A DNA stretch of 64,000 nucleotides, from positions 18,805 through 82,804 of the forward strand of contig CAYVXE010000003.1 in assembly GCA_964455375.1 (NCBI GenBank), in the 5' to 3' direction. Numbering within the stretch: position 1 is the stretch's first letter; the number at the start of each line of letters is the position of its first letter. The notes under the pieces are model-generated. The model saw only the letters and a program-made list of their open reading frames with translations. It did not search any database and was not told the origin of the DNA. Position numbers and translations under genes: made by a program. Below, one piece after another: positions 27,835-36,609 of the stretch. This DNA is from CAYVXE01 sp964455375 (GTDB lineage Bacteria > Zhuqueibacterota > Zhuqueibacteria > Oceanimicrobiales > Oceanimicrobiaceae).

Positions 27835-30264
27835 ATGAACCAACGGGACAGAGTAATTCCGATCTTTATTGAAAAGGAAATGAAAGATTCATACATCGAC
27901 TATTCCATGTCGGTCATTGTATCTCGAGCATTACCAGATGTGCGGGACGGTTTAAAACCGGTGCACAGAAGAGTTCTTTACGGTATGAACGACCTGGGCT
28001 TGCGACCGGGATCATCGTATAAAAAGAGCGCAAGGATTGTCGGAGAGGTCTTGGGTAAATATCATCCACACGGGGACTCTGCGGTGTATGACTCTATGGT
28101 GCGGATGGTTCAGGACTTTTCACTCCGCTATCCTTTGGTTGACGGACAGGGAAATTTCGGCTCCGTTGATGGAGATTCTCCTGCGGCCATGCGATACACC
28201 GAAGCAAAATTAAAAAAAATCGCCGAAGAGCTATTACGCGATCTTGACAAAAACACGGTGGATTTTGTTCCCAATTTTGACGACTCTTTAAAAGAGCCGA
28301 CCGTTCTTCCCTCGGTTATTCCCAATTTACTGATTAACGGTTCGTCGGGAATTGCAGTGGGTATGGCGACGAATATTCCCCCCCACAATTTAGGTGAGGT
28401 CGTCGATGCCCTGATAACCCTTATCGATGATCCGGAAGCGACCATCGAAGCGCTCATGCAGCACATTCACGGCCCGGATTTCCCCACCGCTGCGATTATT
28501 TACGGTGCGACCGGTATCTCTGATGCCTACAAAACCGGCCGCGGCAGAGTGGTTATTCGTGCCCGGGCCACAACCGAAATCGTAAAGGATAGTCGTGAGC
28601 GTATTGTTGTGAGCGAACTGCCCTATCAAGTTAATAAAGCAAACCTCATTGAAAAAATAGCCGAACTAACGCGGGAGCGCAAGCTTGAGGGAATTTCTGA
28701 CATCCGGGATGAATCGGACCGTGACGGAATGCGGCTCGTTATTGAGCTCAAACGGGATGCATTTGCCGAAGTTGTCCTCAACCAACTTTATAAACATACG
28801 CAGATGCAAAACACCTTTGGGGTTATAATGCTTGCGCTTGTCCAGGGAGTACCAAAGGTTCTCAATCTCAAAGAAATGTTGCGGTATTTCATTGACTTTC
28901 GTCATGAAGTCGTGGTCAGGAGAGCAAGGTTTGAACTGGAGAAAGCTGAGAAACGCGCACATATTTTAGAAGGATTAAAAATTTGTCTGGATAATATCGA
29001 TCAAATTGTTGAACTGATCAAAAAGTCCAAAAACCCGGAAGATGCCCGCAACGCGTTAATGAAACGGTTTAAATTGTCACAAATTCAAGCACAGGCAATT
29101 TTAGATATGCGCCTGCAGCGCTTAACCGGCCTGGAACGCAAAAAAATTGAAGATGAATACCGTGAAGTGATCAAGCATATTGAAGAAATTAAATCGCTTC
29201 TCCAAAATGAGCCGAAAAGAATGCAGCTTATTAAGGATGAACTGCTTGAGGTTAGGGAAAAATATTCTGATGATCGCAGAACCGAAATAGTAGCTGCAAC
29301 CGAAGAGTTTTCTATCGAAGATATGATCGCTGAGGAAGATATGGTGATCACCATATCTCACACCGGTTTTATTAAACGCTTCCCGGTGTCGAGTTACCGG
29401 CGGCAGTTGCGCGGTGGCAGGGGTTCAACGGGTGCCAAGACGAAAGAAGAGGATTTTATAGAACATCTCTTTGTAGCTTCCACACATCACTATATTTTAT
29501 TTTTCACCAGAAGCGGACGTTGCCACTGGTTAAAAGTTCATGAAATACCACAGGCAGGACGGGCAACAAAAGGCAGAGCAATCGTCAATTTACTGCAAAT
29601 TTCAAAAGATGAAAAAATCGCTGCGTTCATTGCCGTGAAAGAATTTGACGAGGAACAGTTTTTGGTGATGGCTACCAAACAGGGTCTTATTAAAAAAACG
29701 AAGTTGTCATCATACAGCCATCCGCGCAAAGGTGGTATAAATGCCATAAATATTCGCGAAAACGACATCCTCATCGATGCAAGACTTTCGAACGGGAACC
29801 ATGATATTTTGTTAGGAACATATAAAGGGCTTTCCATACGGTTCCATGAAAAAGAAGTTCGGGATATGGGACGAACAGCGTCCGGCGTGCGGGGAATTAA
29901 CCTGAGCGAAGACGATTATGTCATTGGCATGGTCGTCATAAAGCGTGAAGGAACGGTGCTGGTTGTCACTGAAAAAGGGTTGGGTAAACGCACGGGACTT
30001 GGGGAATATCGCGTGAGTCACCGGGCCGGGAAAGGAGTTTTTACGATTAAGGCAAATGAGAAAACCGGTAATGTCGTTGCCCTGAAAGAGGTGATGGATG
30101 ATGATGATATTATGATTATCACCATAAATGGCGTCGTTATTCGCCAAAACGTTAAAGCGTTGAAAACTCAGGGTAGAGCGACACAGGGATTTCGATTGAT
30201 TCGATTAGACGATGACGACCGGGTAGCAGATGTTGCAAGAGTCATAAGAGAGGAAGAAGCTTAA
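27835..30264 (+). CDS. gyrA: DNA gyrase subunit A
   Basis: GyrA cuts and rejoins DNA through its catalytic tyrosine and wraps DNA with its C-terminal pinwheel. The 809 residues contain the catalytic AMRYTEAKL with Tyr121, the quinolone-resistance-determining segment GKYHPHGDSAVYD (Ser82 and Asp86 present, a sensitive-type pair), a coiled coil, and beta-pinwheel repeats including the GyrA-box-like QLRGGRGS. A terminator follows at 30274. Confidence 0.97.
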   Translation: MNQRDRVIPIFIEKEMKDSYIDYSMSVIVSRALPDVRDGLKPVHRRVLYGMNDLGLRPGSSYKKSARIVGEVLGKYHPHGDSAVYDSMVRMVQDFSLRYPLVDGQGNFGSVDGDSPAAMRYTEAKLKKIAEELLRDLDKNTVDFVPNFDDSLKEPTVLPSVIPNLLINGSSGIAVGMATNIPPHNLGEVVDALITLIDDPEATIEALMQHIHGPDFPTAAIIYGATGISDAYKTGRGRVVIRARATTEIVKDSRERIVVSELPYQVNKANLIEKIAELTRERKLEGISDIRDESDRDGMRLVIELKRDAFAEVVLNQLYKHTQMQNTFGVIMLALVQGVPKVLNLKEMLRYFIDFRHEVVVRRARFELEKAEKRAHILEGLKICLDNIDQIVELIKKSKNPEDARNALMKRFKLSQIQAQAILDMRLQRLTGLERKKIEDEYREVIKHIEEIKSLLQNEPKRMQLIKDELLEVREKYSDDRRTEIVAATEEFSIEDMIAEEDMVITISHTGFIKRFPVSSYRRQLRGGRGSTGAKTKEEDFIEHLFVASTHHYILFFTRSGRCHWLKVHEIPQAGRATKGRAIVNLLQISKDEKIAAFIAVKEFDEEQFLVMATKQGLIKKTKLSSYSHPRKGGINAINIRENDILIDARLSNGNHDILLGTYKGLSIRFHEKEVRDMGRTASGVRGINLSEDDYVIGMVVIKREGTVLVVTEKGLGKRTGLGEYRVSHRAGKGVFTIKANEKTGNVVALKEVMDDDDIMIITINGVVIRQNVKALKTQGRATQGFRLIRLDDDDRVADVARVIREEEA

Positions 30265-30273
30265 ATTTTCCAC

Positions 30274-30302
30274 AGGGTTATCTGGAGGGTAACCCTTTTT
30301 CC
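30274..30302 (+). terminator. Rho-independent terminator after gyrA
   Basis: AGGGTTA (30274-30280) pairs with TAACCCT (30290-30296) around a 9-base loop and is followed by a run of T. It begins 10 bases after the gyrA stop and probably ends the dnaA-gyrA transcription unit before the unknown gene at 30330. Confidence 0.8.
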
Positions 30303-30329
30303 TTAACTTAACCATAGGGATCAAAAACG

Positions 30330-31649
30330 ATGTTGAATCTATGGGAAACAGAGAAGAAGCGCCTCACCGAAATATTTTTGCATGAAATCGTCGGCAATTC
30401 TAGGGCCATTTCGTTTGCTGTTCTTTTGGAGAAACAAGTTCCCGAGCTGTTTCTGGTCTATCTCAAGCGCAAACTAAAGCAAAATCTCATTCGTGAAAAA
30501 ATCATTCAATATCAACCAAGTCAGCGAATTCCTTTATTGGAAGAGATCGTTCATCGTAAAATTGAGAAGCTATTGGACGAACTGACTGCTGATATTGTTT
30601 TGGGTAGGGATGAACTCTCGCGGCTCGCTGGAAAGCTCATCTCCTTCCAGATTGACATTCTGGCCAGGCCACGACAGAAAATGACGGAAATTCTTTTCCA
30701 CGAATCCGAAACAAGAACAACGAAAGATATTATCAAAATTCTCACTGAATTTGATGAAAAGCGTCATTTCATACAAAGTCTTACGAGGACTCTTTCGGCC
30801 AGGAAAAGGGATGAAATTTCAAAAAAAGTATTTCGTTTGCAGTCCAGAAAAATTGAGCGACAGGTTTACAAGGAAAACCCGATTTCAGCTCTCATGAATG
30901 AAATTGATGCTTTTTGTGAATTTAAGAAAGGTCTCGGTGATAAGAATCACGACGTGATTACGTCAACCATTCTTCTTGGATTTCTGAAGGCCCGCAATTT
31001 ACACCATGTGTCGGAAGAGTTTAAAGATGAAGCAGACGAAAAGGAATTCTGGACTCACGACGAAATAGAAAGTGCTCTGCAACGCCACGCAGTCGTGGGC
31101 CCCCCGGAGCTTGACGAAACCTTAAGCGTGGAAGAGACGTCAATAACGGAAAAGGACCCGATGGCAGTGAGATTTGTTCCACCTGAGTCTGAAATAGATT
31201 TAGGCATCGAACCGGGAAACCGTTTGACAACGGACCGAACCATAAAGATTCGTTTTGAGGAAATGTTCGAAAGTGCTCGTGAAGAACCGGAGACAAGCGA
31301 GCAGGGGGAATCTTTAAAAGAAAGCCCTTCGCTTCAACCACAAGAGAATGTATGTCAGGTGCAACGAGAAAACAGATATCAAAAAGATCGGAAACATTCG
31401 GAACTTGCCTGGGAGAAAATTATTAAGCCGGATCAAAGAAAAATTTTGTTAAATAAAATATTTTCTAAAAGTGATCAGGATTTTTCCCGGTTTTTCGATC
31501 GGGTTGAAAAAGCGCGGTTCTGGAATGAGGCAAAGGCGATTATAGATGGGGAGCTGGAAAAACGAAATATCAATATTAATGCCAACGAAGCCTTGCTTTT
31601 AGGGGATATTGTCTTTGCCAGATTTAAAATCAAAAATGAAACGCAATAA
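30330..31649 (+). CDS. Unknown protein, helical, acidic C-terminal half
   Basis: A 439-residue protein I do not recognise. It has no signal peptide or membrane segment. The N-terminal 200 residues are predicted helical and rich in Lys, Glu, Arg and Leu. The middle (about 225-350) is acidic and low in complexity, with many Glu, Pro and Ser, and looks disordered. The last 80 residues are again helical. It lies between the gyrA terminator and bioY, whose start codon follows its stop directly, so the two are probably co-translated. It may be a lineage-specific cytoplasmic scaffold; no function is claimed. Confidence 0.7.
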   Translation: MLNLWETEKKRLTEIFLHEIVGNSRAISFAVLLEKQVPELFLVYLKRKLKQNLIREKIIQYQPSQRIPLLEEIVHRKIEKLLDELTADIVLGRDELSRLAGKLISFQIDILARPRQKMTEILFHESETRTTKDIIKILTEFDEKRHFIQSLTRTLSARKRDEISKKVFRLQSRKIERQVYKENPISALMNEIDAFCEFKKGLGDKNHDVITSTILLGFLKARNLHHVSEEFKDEADEKEFWTHDEIESALQRHAVVGPPELDETLSVEETSITEKDPMAVRFVPPESEIDLGIEPGNRLTTDRTIKIRFEEMFESAREEPETSEQGESLKESPSLQPQENVCQVQRENRYQKDRKHSELAWEKIIKPDQRKILLNKIFSKSDQDFSRFFDRVEKARFWNEAKAIIDGELEKRNININANEALLLGDIVFARFKIKNETQ

Positions 31650-32234
31650 ATGATGCATGTCAAGGCGGGAACGAGCTTAAGAAATGCCCCAGTGCGTTTG
31701 TATGTTCTGGCAAGCCTGTTTGCCGGGCTAACCGCGGTGGGAGCGTTCATCAGAATTCCGTTGCCAATCGTTCCGTTTACGCTACAGGACTTTTTTGTTT
31801 TGCTTTCAGGTTCCGTGCTTGGGCCGGCGTTTGGCTTTTTGAGCCAGATGTTGTATTTGACCATGGGGTTGATTGGCTTGCCTGTTTTTGCAAATGGTGG
31901 TGGACCCGCATATATTTTTCAACCGACCTTCGGCTACTTGCTCGCCTTCCCACTCTGTTCGTACTTGATCGGATATTTGCTTTATAGAAAAGGGGCAAAG
32001 ACCGAACTAACGTTTTCAACGGTACTCATCGTCAATCTATTGGGCTACCTGGTCATTTACTCGCTTGGAATCTTGATTCTTTATGTGAACTTGAATTACG
32101 TTGTTGGTCAGTCAAGACTTTTTTCAGAAGTTCTCTGGCTGGGTTGTTTTATCTTTATTCCGGGAAGTCTCATAAAGGCCACCATTAGCGCATTTGTTAC
32201 GTTGAAATTAACGAATGTTTTAAACAGGTTATGA
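31650..32234 (+). CDS. bioY: Biotin transporter BioY (ECF S component)
   Basis: BioY is the substrate-binding membrane subunit of the biotin energy-coupling-factor transporter. The 194 residues show about six membrane helices and the family motifs VGAFIRIPLPIVPFTLQDFF, LYLTMGLIGLPVFANGGG and FQPTFGYLLAFPL. The start directly follows the previous stop, and the end overlaps anmK by 4 bases. No bioM/bioN energising genes are nearby, so it either acts alone or shares a general ECF module. Confidence 0.94.
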   Translation: MMHVKAGTSLRNAPVRLYVLASLFAGLTAVGAFIRIPLPIVPFTLQDFFVLLSGSVLGPAFGFLSQMLYLTMGLIGLPVFANGGGPAYIFQPTFGYLLAFPLCSYLIGYLLYRKGAKTELTFSTVLIVNLLGYLVIYSLGILILYVNLNYVVGQSRLFSEVLWLGCFIFIPGSLIKATISAFVTLKLTNVLNRL

Positions 32235-33439
32235 AAATGTTTGAACCAAGTATGTTAACTCGTATAATGGACATTTCTCAAAAAGGCGAACGCCTGGCCA
32301 TCGGCTTGATGTCCGGGACTTCCGTGGATGGTGTCGATGCCGCATTGGTGAAAATAAAGGGTTCCGGATTGCAAACAGATATAACCCTGGAAGGGTTTCT
32401 TTCCTTTCCCTATCCGGACGGGTTAAAAGAAGTTGTTCTTGAAAATTCCACGCCGGGACAGGGTAGTGTTGATGGTCTTTGCCGTCTGAATGTTTTGCTG
32501 GGAGAAATTTTTGCCCACGCGTCCCAGGCACTTTTAAAAGCGGCAGGTGTTTCTCCCGAACAGGTTGATTTTATCGGCTCGCACGGACAAACGGTCCAGC
32601 ACTTACCAGAAAAAGAAAAACAATTCGGCTACGATATTCAGGCGACATTACAAATAGCCGAACCAGCGGTTATCGCCAGGCGTACCGGCATTTTGACCGT
32701 AGCCGATTTTCGGCCTGCCGATCTTGCGCTGGGCGGACAGGGCGCACCACTGGTGCCTTATTTTGATTATCTTTTGTTTCGGTCAGATGTGAAAAACAGG
32801 GCATTGCTCAATATTGGTGGTATTTCTAATTTTACCGTTTTAATAAAAAACGGCACGGTGAACGATGTTATCGCATATGATACCGGCCCGGGCAATATGG
32901 TGCTCGATTGGCTCATGCAGGCGTTGCTGAAGAAGCCGTTCGATGAGAGCGGAAAAACAGCACAGTCCGGACAGATTTCTGAACCGTTGTTGAAGACTGC
33001 TCTGCTGCATCCGTATTTTGCAAAGCGACCGCCAAAATCAACCGGTAGAGAAGAATTTGGAGAAGTGTTTTCAAAAACGTTTCTAAAAGAAGCCCAAAAA
33101 TTGAATCTTTCCGTAGAAGATACCATTGCAACCGCGGCGCAGTTAACTATCGAAGGTGTTTGGCACAGCTACGAAAGCGATGTAAAGCCGGCCGTTCAGA
33201 TTGACGAATGGATCATTAGCGGAGGCGGTGCAAAAAATAAATTTTTACTGGCACAATTAGGAAAAAGGGCCGCACCGGCGCAGGTGAAGATCATAGATGA
33301 CCTTGGCTTGTCTTCCGATGCTAAAGAGGCTGTTTGTTTTGCTGTTCTGGCAAATGAAACGCTTATGGGAAACTGCAACAATGTCCCGTCCGCCACCGGT
33401 GCTGCAAAGCAAACGATTCTGGGTAAAATATGCTTTTGA
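32231..33439 (+). CDS. anmK: Anhydro-N-acetylmuramic acid kinase AnmK
   Basis: AnmK phosphorylates and opens 1,6-anhydro-MurNAc released in peptidoglycan turnover, giving MurNAc-6-phosphate. The 402 residues show IGLMSGTSVDGVDAALV, IGSHGQTVQHLP, ADLALGGQGAPLVPYFD, LLNIGGISNFTV and DTGPGNMVLDW. Length is slightly above the usual 370. It overlaps bioY by 4 bases (ATGA). MurQ or other recycling partners are not in the window. Confidence 0.95.
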   Translation: MKMFEPSMLTRIMDISQKGERLAIGLMSGTSVDGVDAALVKIKGSGLQTDITLEGFLSFPYPDGLKEVVLENSTPGQGSVDGLCRLNVLLGEIFAHASQALLKAAGVSPEQVDFIGSHGQTVQHLPEKEKQFGYDIQATLQIAEPAVIARRTGILTVADFRPADLALGGQGAPLVPYFDYLLFRSDVKNRALLNIGGISNFTVLIKNGTVNDVIAYDTGPGNMVLDWLMQALLKKPFDESGKTAQSGQISEPLLKTALLHPYFAKRPPKSTGREEFGEVFSKTFLKEAQKLNLSVEDTIATAAQLTIEGVWHSYESDVKPAVQIDEWIISGGGAKNKFLLAQLGKRAAPAQVKIIDDLGLSSDAKEAVCFAVLANETLMGNCNNVPSATGAAKQTILGKICF

Positions 33440-33465
33440 GGAGAGGACGTACACAAACCGGAAAA

Positions 33466-33490
33466 AAACCGTTAAGCGGTTGTTTTATAA
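33466..33490 (+). terminator. Possible weak terminator after anmK
   Basis: AACCG (33467-33471) pairs with CGGTT (33477-33481) around a TTAAG loop and is followed by GTTTTATAATT. The stem is short, so this is only a plausible terminator for the bioY-anmK unit. Confidence 0.45.
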
Positions 33491-33592
33491 TTGTCTTGAT
33501 TAACCTGAGTTTAATATCTATATTTAACATTCAATATTGGGGGAGAACACGGCGTAAATTATTGTTTAAGACCTAACCCGGTACAAAGAATC

Positions 33593-34168
33593 ATGTTGCG
33601 TAAACAAGAAACCCAAAAAAAATCCGTTTTCAATTTTCATGTCGGTGATGCTATTTGGGGTAATATTTTTAAAAAGGACTCCAGTGAGAAAGAAACGATT
33701 CGGGCAATTTTACGGCAAATACCTCTATTTCGCGGGATGAATAAATACAGTTTAAACGAATTTGAGAAACTTATGCACCGGCGCACCTATAAAGCAGACG
33801 AAACAATTTTCTGGGAAGGCGAACCTGGCGTGGGTATGTACGTGGTATTGGAAGGGAGCATCGGCATATACAAAGAAAGTCTGGAAGCAGGTCGGGAGGA
33901 GTTGGCAACATTAAAACGAGGGGAGTTTTTGGGTGAGCTTGCATTATTGGATGAATCTCCGCGCTCGGCCTCTGCGGTTGCTCTGGAGAAATCTGTAATT
34001 CTGGGACTTTTTCGACCGGATTTAATGGAATTAATTGAAAGAAAGCCGCGATTAGGAAATAGATTCCTTTTTCAGTTAGCATCGCTCATCGGAGAACGCT
34101 TAAAGCACACCAACGAAGAATTACAGGCCCTGTGGACAAAACTGGAGGAATCGAAAGTCATCACATGA
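33593..34168 (+). CDS. Cyclic-nucleotide-binding domain protein
   Basis: A 191-residue soluble protein with one cNMP-binding beta-roll at about residues 42-165. The phosphate-binding cassette region reads GEFLGELALLDESPRSASAVA, very close to the canonical form, including the Arg that contacts the cyclic phosphate. There is no helix-turn-helix domain after the fold, so it is not a CRP-type transcription factor. Its stop overlaps the start of the AI-2E-family transporter (ATGA), suggesting it senses cyclic nucleotide for, or in complex with, that membrane protein. Confidence 0.85.
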   Translation: MLRKQETQKKSVFNFHVGDAIWGNIFKKDSSEKETIRAILRQIPLFRGMNKYSLNEFEKLMHRRTYKADETIFWEGEPGVGMYVVLEGSIGIYKESLEAGREELATLKRGEFLGELALLDESPRSASAVALEKSVILGLFRPDLMELIERKPRLGNRFLFQLASLIGERLKHTNEELQALWTKLEESKVIT

Positions 34169-35241
34169 AAGCCACGGAAAACGGCACGCAAGTATTTACC
34201 ATCAGCTTCAGTCCCAGAACCGTCCGTAAATTGGTACTGTGGGGCTTTATTGGCCTGGCTGTCTTAGGAATTATCGCCTTGTTGCCGGCGTTGCGTTCGG
34301 TGCTCACCACCATCATTGTAGCCCTTTTTCTGGCCTTTCTTCTTGAACCGGTGGTCACATTTATTGAAAATCGCGGTGTTGAACGCTTGTTTGCTTCTGC
34401 GTTGGTCTTTCTGTTCATTCTGATGTTAGCATTGTTAGCATTTAAATATCTGGTGCCGGTTTTTAGCAATGAAATTCATCAATTAAGTACAGGCTTTAGT
34501 GAGCAGTCCGGCGATGATATTTTAAAGAAGATCCAACAGAAATTAGGTGATACCATTCCGATTTTAGACAATCCGTTACTCCAGGATGAGCTTCGGTCAA
34601 AGGTCAATTCAATTTTGAAAAGTAGCTTTTCCATGGTGGTAAACGCACTGTCGACAATCGTTTCCCTTGTTATGATGGCATTTATGACCTTTTTCTTTTT
34701 GAAAGACGGCCGGCGAATGAAAAAGGCTGTTATAAGCTGGGTACCAAATCGCTATTTTGAGATGTCTTTAATTCTGTTACATAAAATGTCTACGCAATTA
34801 GGCCGGTACATTCGCGGCCAGTTATTGGTGGCCAGCATCGTCGGAGCGCTTTCAATTTTCGCGCTTTATTTGCTGGATATTCGCTATTATTTTTTCATTG
34901 GCGCCATTGCCGGTATCGCGAATATGATTCCATATTTCGGCCCGTTGGTTGGCGCCGTTCCTGCAATTATTATTGCTCTGATCGATACGGGCTCCATGGG
35001 GTCCGTTGCTGCGGTAGCTGTGGCATTTGCAAGTATCCAATTATTTGAAAATATCTTCGTCTCCCCGGTTATTGTTTCAAAAAGTGTTGAGTTACATCCG
35101 CTAACGATAATCATGGTCATTTTAATTGGCGGTCAGCTTTTGGGTCTTTTGGGCATGCTTCTCGCCGTACCAACGGCAAGTATGATCAAAGTGACGGCGC
35201 AAGAGATTTCCTGGGGTGTAAAACATTACCGGATTTTTTAA
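34165..35241 (+). CDS. AI-2E / PerM-family transporter
   Basis: A multi-pass inner-membrane protein (358 residues from this start) of the AI-2E exporter family, with about eight helices. Recognisable blocks are LAFLLEPVVTFIENRGVER, GRYIRGQLLVASIVGALS and GIANMIPYFGPLVGAVPA. Substrates vary: some members export autoinducer-2, others are Na+/H+ antiporters. The ATG at 34165 overlaps the previous stop by 4 bases and is preferred to an in-frame GTG at 34132, which would overlap by 37. Confidence 0.9.
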   Translation: MKATENGTQVFTISFSPRTVRKLVLWGFIGLAVLGIIALLPALRSVLTTIIVALFLAFLLEPVVTFIENRGVERLFASALVFLFILMLALLAFKYLVPVFSNEIHQLSTGFSEQSGDDILKKIQQKLGDTIPILDNPLLQDELRSKVNSILKSSFSMVVNALSTIVSLVMMAFMTFFFLKDGRRMKKAVISWVPNRYFEMSLILLHKMSTQLGRYIRGQLLVASIVGALSIFALYLLDIRYYFFIGAIAGIANMIPYFGPLVGAVPAIIIALIDTGSMGSVAAVAVAFASIQLFENIFVSPVIVSKSVELHPLTIIMVILIGGQLLGLLGMLLAVPTASMIKVTAQEISWGVKHYRIF

Positions 35242-35254
35242 ATCGATTTTATTT

Positions 35255-36223
35255 ATGTCCTCTTCTTCCGTTTCGCGTCAAAACCATCTCGTTGCTTTGC
35301 TGGCATTCACGACTGTCCTCTTTGCTTCGTGTACCCGGTCCGTCACCGGCGATGCTTCAATCGTAATGAACTGGCAGGCCGTGGATTCGCTCAACACAAA
35401 ATTACCCGATGGAATACGGGTCTATTCCGGTTCCAACGAGCATTTGCCGTTGAAAGCGTGGTATGTGCGTATTCAAGAGTCCCGGCCAGAGATTTTTACA
35501 AAAGTATTGCTGTCGGATGATTCCAGAGACAATCGTGAGACCGTCTCCAGTTTTGCCCATGATGAAAACGCCGTCGTCGCAATCAACGCCGGCTATTTTG
35601 TAATGGGACAAACGCCAGCGCGACATGCCGGTTTACTGGTTTGTGATGGCAAAATAATGGCTTCTGCAACGCGATCTGTTATGCGAAAAGCGGTCCGGTA
35701 TCCCGCAGCCCGCTCAGCGATCGGCTTTACTGAAGACGATAGAATTGATATCAAGTGGGTGCGCAATCGTCACGATACGCTTTTCGCCTGGTCCGAACCA
35801 CTTAAAAACAGGCAAAACAAACCGAAAAAGTTAGATTTTAAGCGAGCGATCCTGTGGCAGGTGAACGATGCCGTTTCTGCCGGCCCCATGTTAATTTCCA
35901 AAGGTAAGGTTCATGTGGCGACAGACGAGGAAGTGTTCTTCGGGTCTGCCATTCCCAATGTCCATCCGCGGAGCGCCGCGGGAATTACCGCCAATGGCGA
36001 GCTTATTTTAATGGCTGTGGATGGTCGTCAACCGGAGAGCCGCGGCGTTAACCTGGAAGAACTTGCTGATTTAATGCTCGGAGTTGGCTCTGTGTGGGCG
36101 CTGAACTTAGATGGTGGCGGATCCACGACTCTAATCGTGAACGGTCTTCGCCTGAATCGTCCGTCGGGTGGGGACACCGAACGAGAAGTCATGTCGGTGC
36201 TGGCGACATTTGTCAGAAAATAG
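35255..36223 (+). CDS. Phosphodiester glycosidase (NAGPA-like) lipoprotein
   Basis: A 322-residue protein with a lipoprotein signal (LFASC, acylated Cys26) and a NAGPA/DUF2233 domain. Family signatures are AVVAINAGYFVMGQTPA, SAGPMLISKG, HPRSAAGITANGELILMAVDGRQ, the LEELADLMLGVG block and the C-terminal ALNLDGGGSTTLIVNG. Members cleave GlcNAc-1-phosphodiester linkages or act on peptidoglycan-attached sugars; the substrate here is unknown. It is followed after 41 bases by the selenoprotein gene. Confidence 0.88.
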   Translation: MSSSSVSRQNHLVALLAFTTVLFASCTRSVTGDASIVMNWQAVDSLNTKLPDGIRVYSGSNEHLPLKAWYVRIQESRPEIFTKVLLSDDSRDNRETVSSFAHDENAVVAINAGYFVMGQTPARHAGLLVCDGKIMASATRSVMRKAVRYPAARSAIGFTEDDRIDIKWVRNRHDTLFAWSEPLKNRQNKPKKLDFKRAILWQVNDAVSAGPMLISKGKVHVATDEEVFFGSAIPNVHPRSAAGITANGELILMAVDGRQPESRGVNLEELADLMLGVGSVWALNLDGGGSTTLIVNGLRLNRPSGGDTEREVMSVLATFVRK

Positions 36224-36264
36224 CAAGGCTCAGAGAAAACATGTAGCACCGAAAGGGATCTTGA

Positions 36265-36609
36265 ATGAAAAAAGTAGATTGGTTTTATTTTCGCAACGGC
36301 TGAACGAGCTGTAAGAGAGCGCAAGAGTTTCTTGCCTTGAATCATGTGGACATCAATACGACAGTCAGCGCCTCAAAGAAATTGCAGATTGAGGATGCAA
36401 AGAAACTCCTTAGGGAGAAGGAGCGGCTGTATGTTGCGAAGGGGAAAAAGATCAGACGTTTTAATTTGCAGGAAGACATTGCGACTCCGGAAGAGTTGGT
36501 TACATTTCTTTTAGGTCCTACGGGAAACTTGCGTGCCCCCACGATCCAGGTCGGTCGTACATTACTCGTAGGTTTCAACCAGGCAATTTATGAAGAAGTT
36601 TTCAGGTAA
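36265..36609 (+). CDS. ArsC/Spx-like selenoprotein with in-frame UGA (Sec13)
   Basis: Reading the TGA at 36301-36303 as selenocysteine joins a 12-codon start (MKKVDWFYFRNG) to a downstream frame, giving 114 residues with a thioredoxin-like ArsC/Spx fold. The active site becomes U-T-S-C followed by KRAQEFL, exactly where this family carries CxxC. The start ATG at 36265 has AAAGGGA 8 or so bases upstream. Without Sec the remaining frame has only a TTG start and lacks the redox residue. A bacterial-type SECIS hairpin follows the UGA. The product is probably a cytoplasmic thiol/selenol oxidoreductase. The UxxC reading and family resemblance are seen directly; activity on arsenate is not implied. 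Confidence 0.85.
36301..36335 (+). promoter_or_regulatory. Candidate SECIS element directing Sec insertion
   Basis: After the UGA, GCAAGA (36321-36326) pairs with TCTTGC (36330-36335) around the 3-base loop GTT. The loop starts 23 bases after the UGA and has G as its first base, both within the described rules for bacterial SECIS. The lower stem is imperfect. SelB binding is inferred. Confidence 0.65.

Noticed and set aside
36337..36609. A 90-residue protein starting at TTG 36337
   Set aside because: It lacks a ribosome-binding site and the active-site segment; reading through the upstream TGA as Sec gives a complete ArsC/Spx-like protein.
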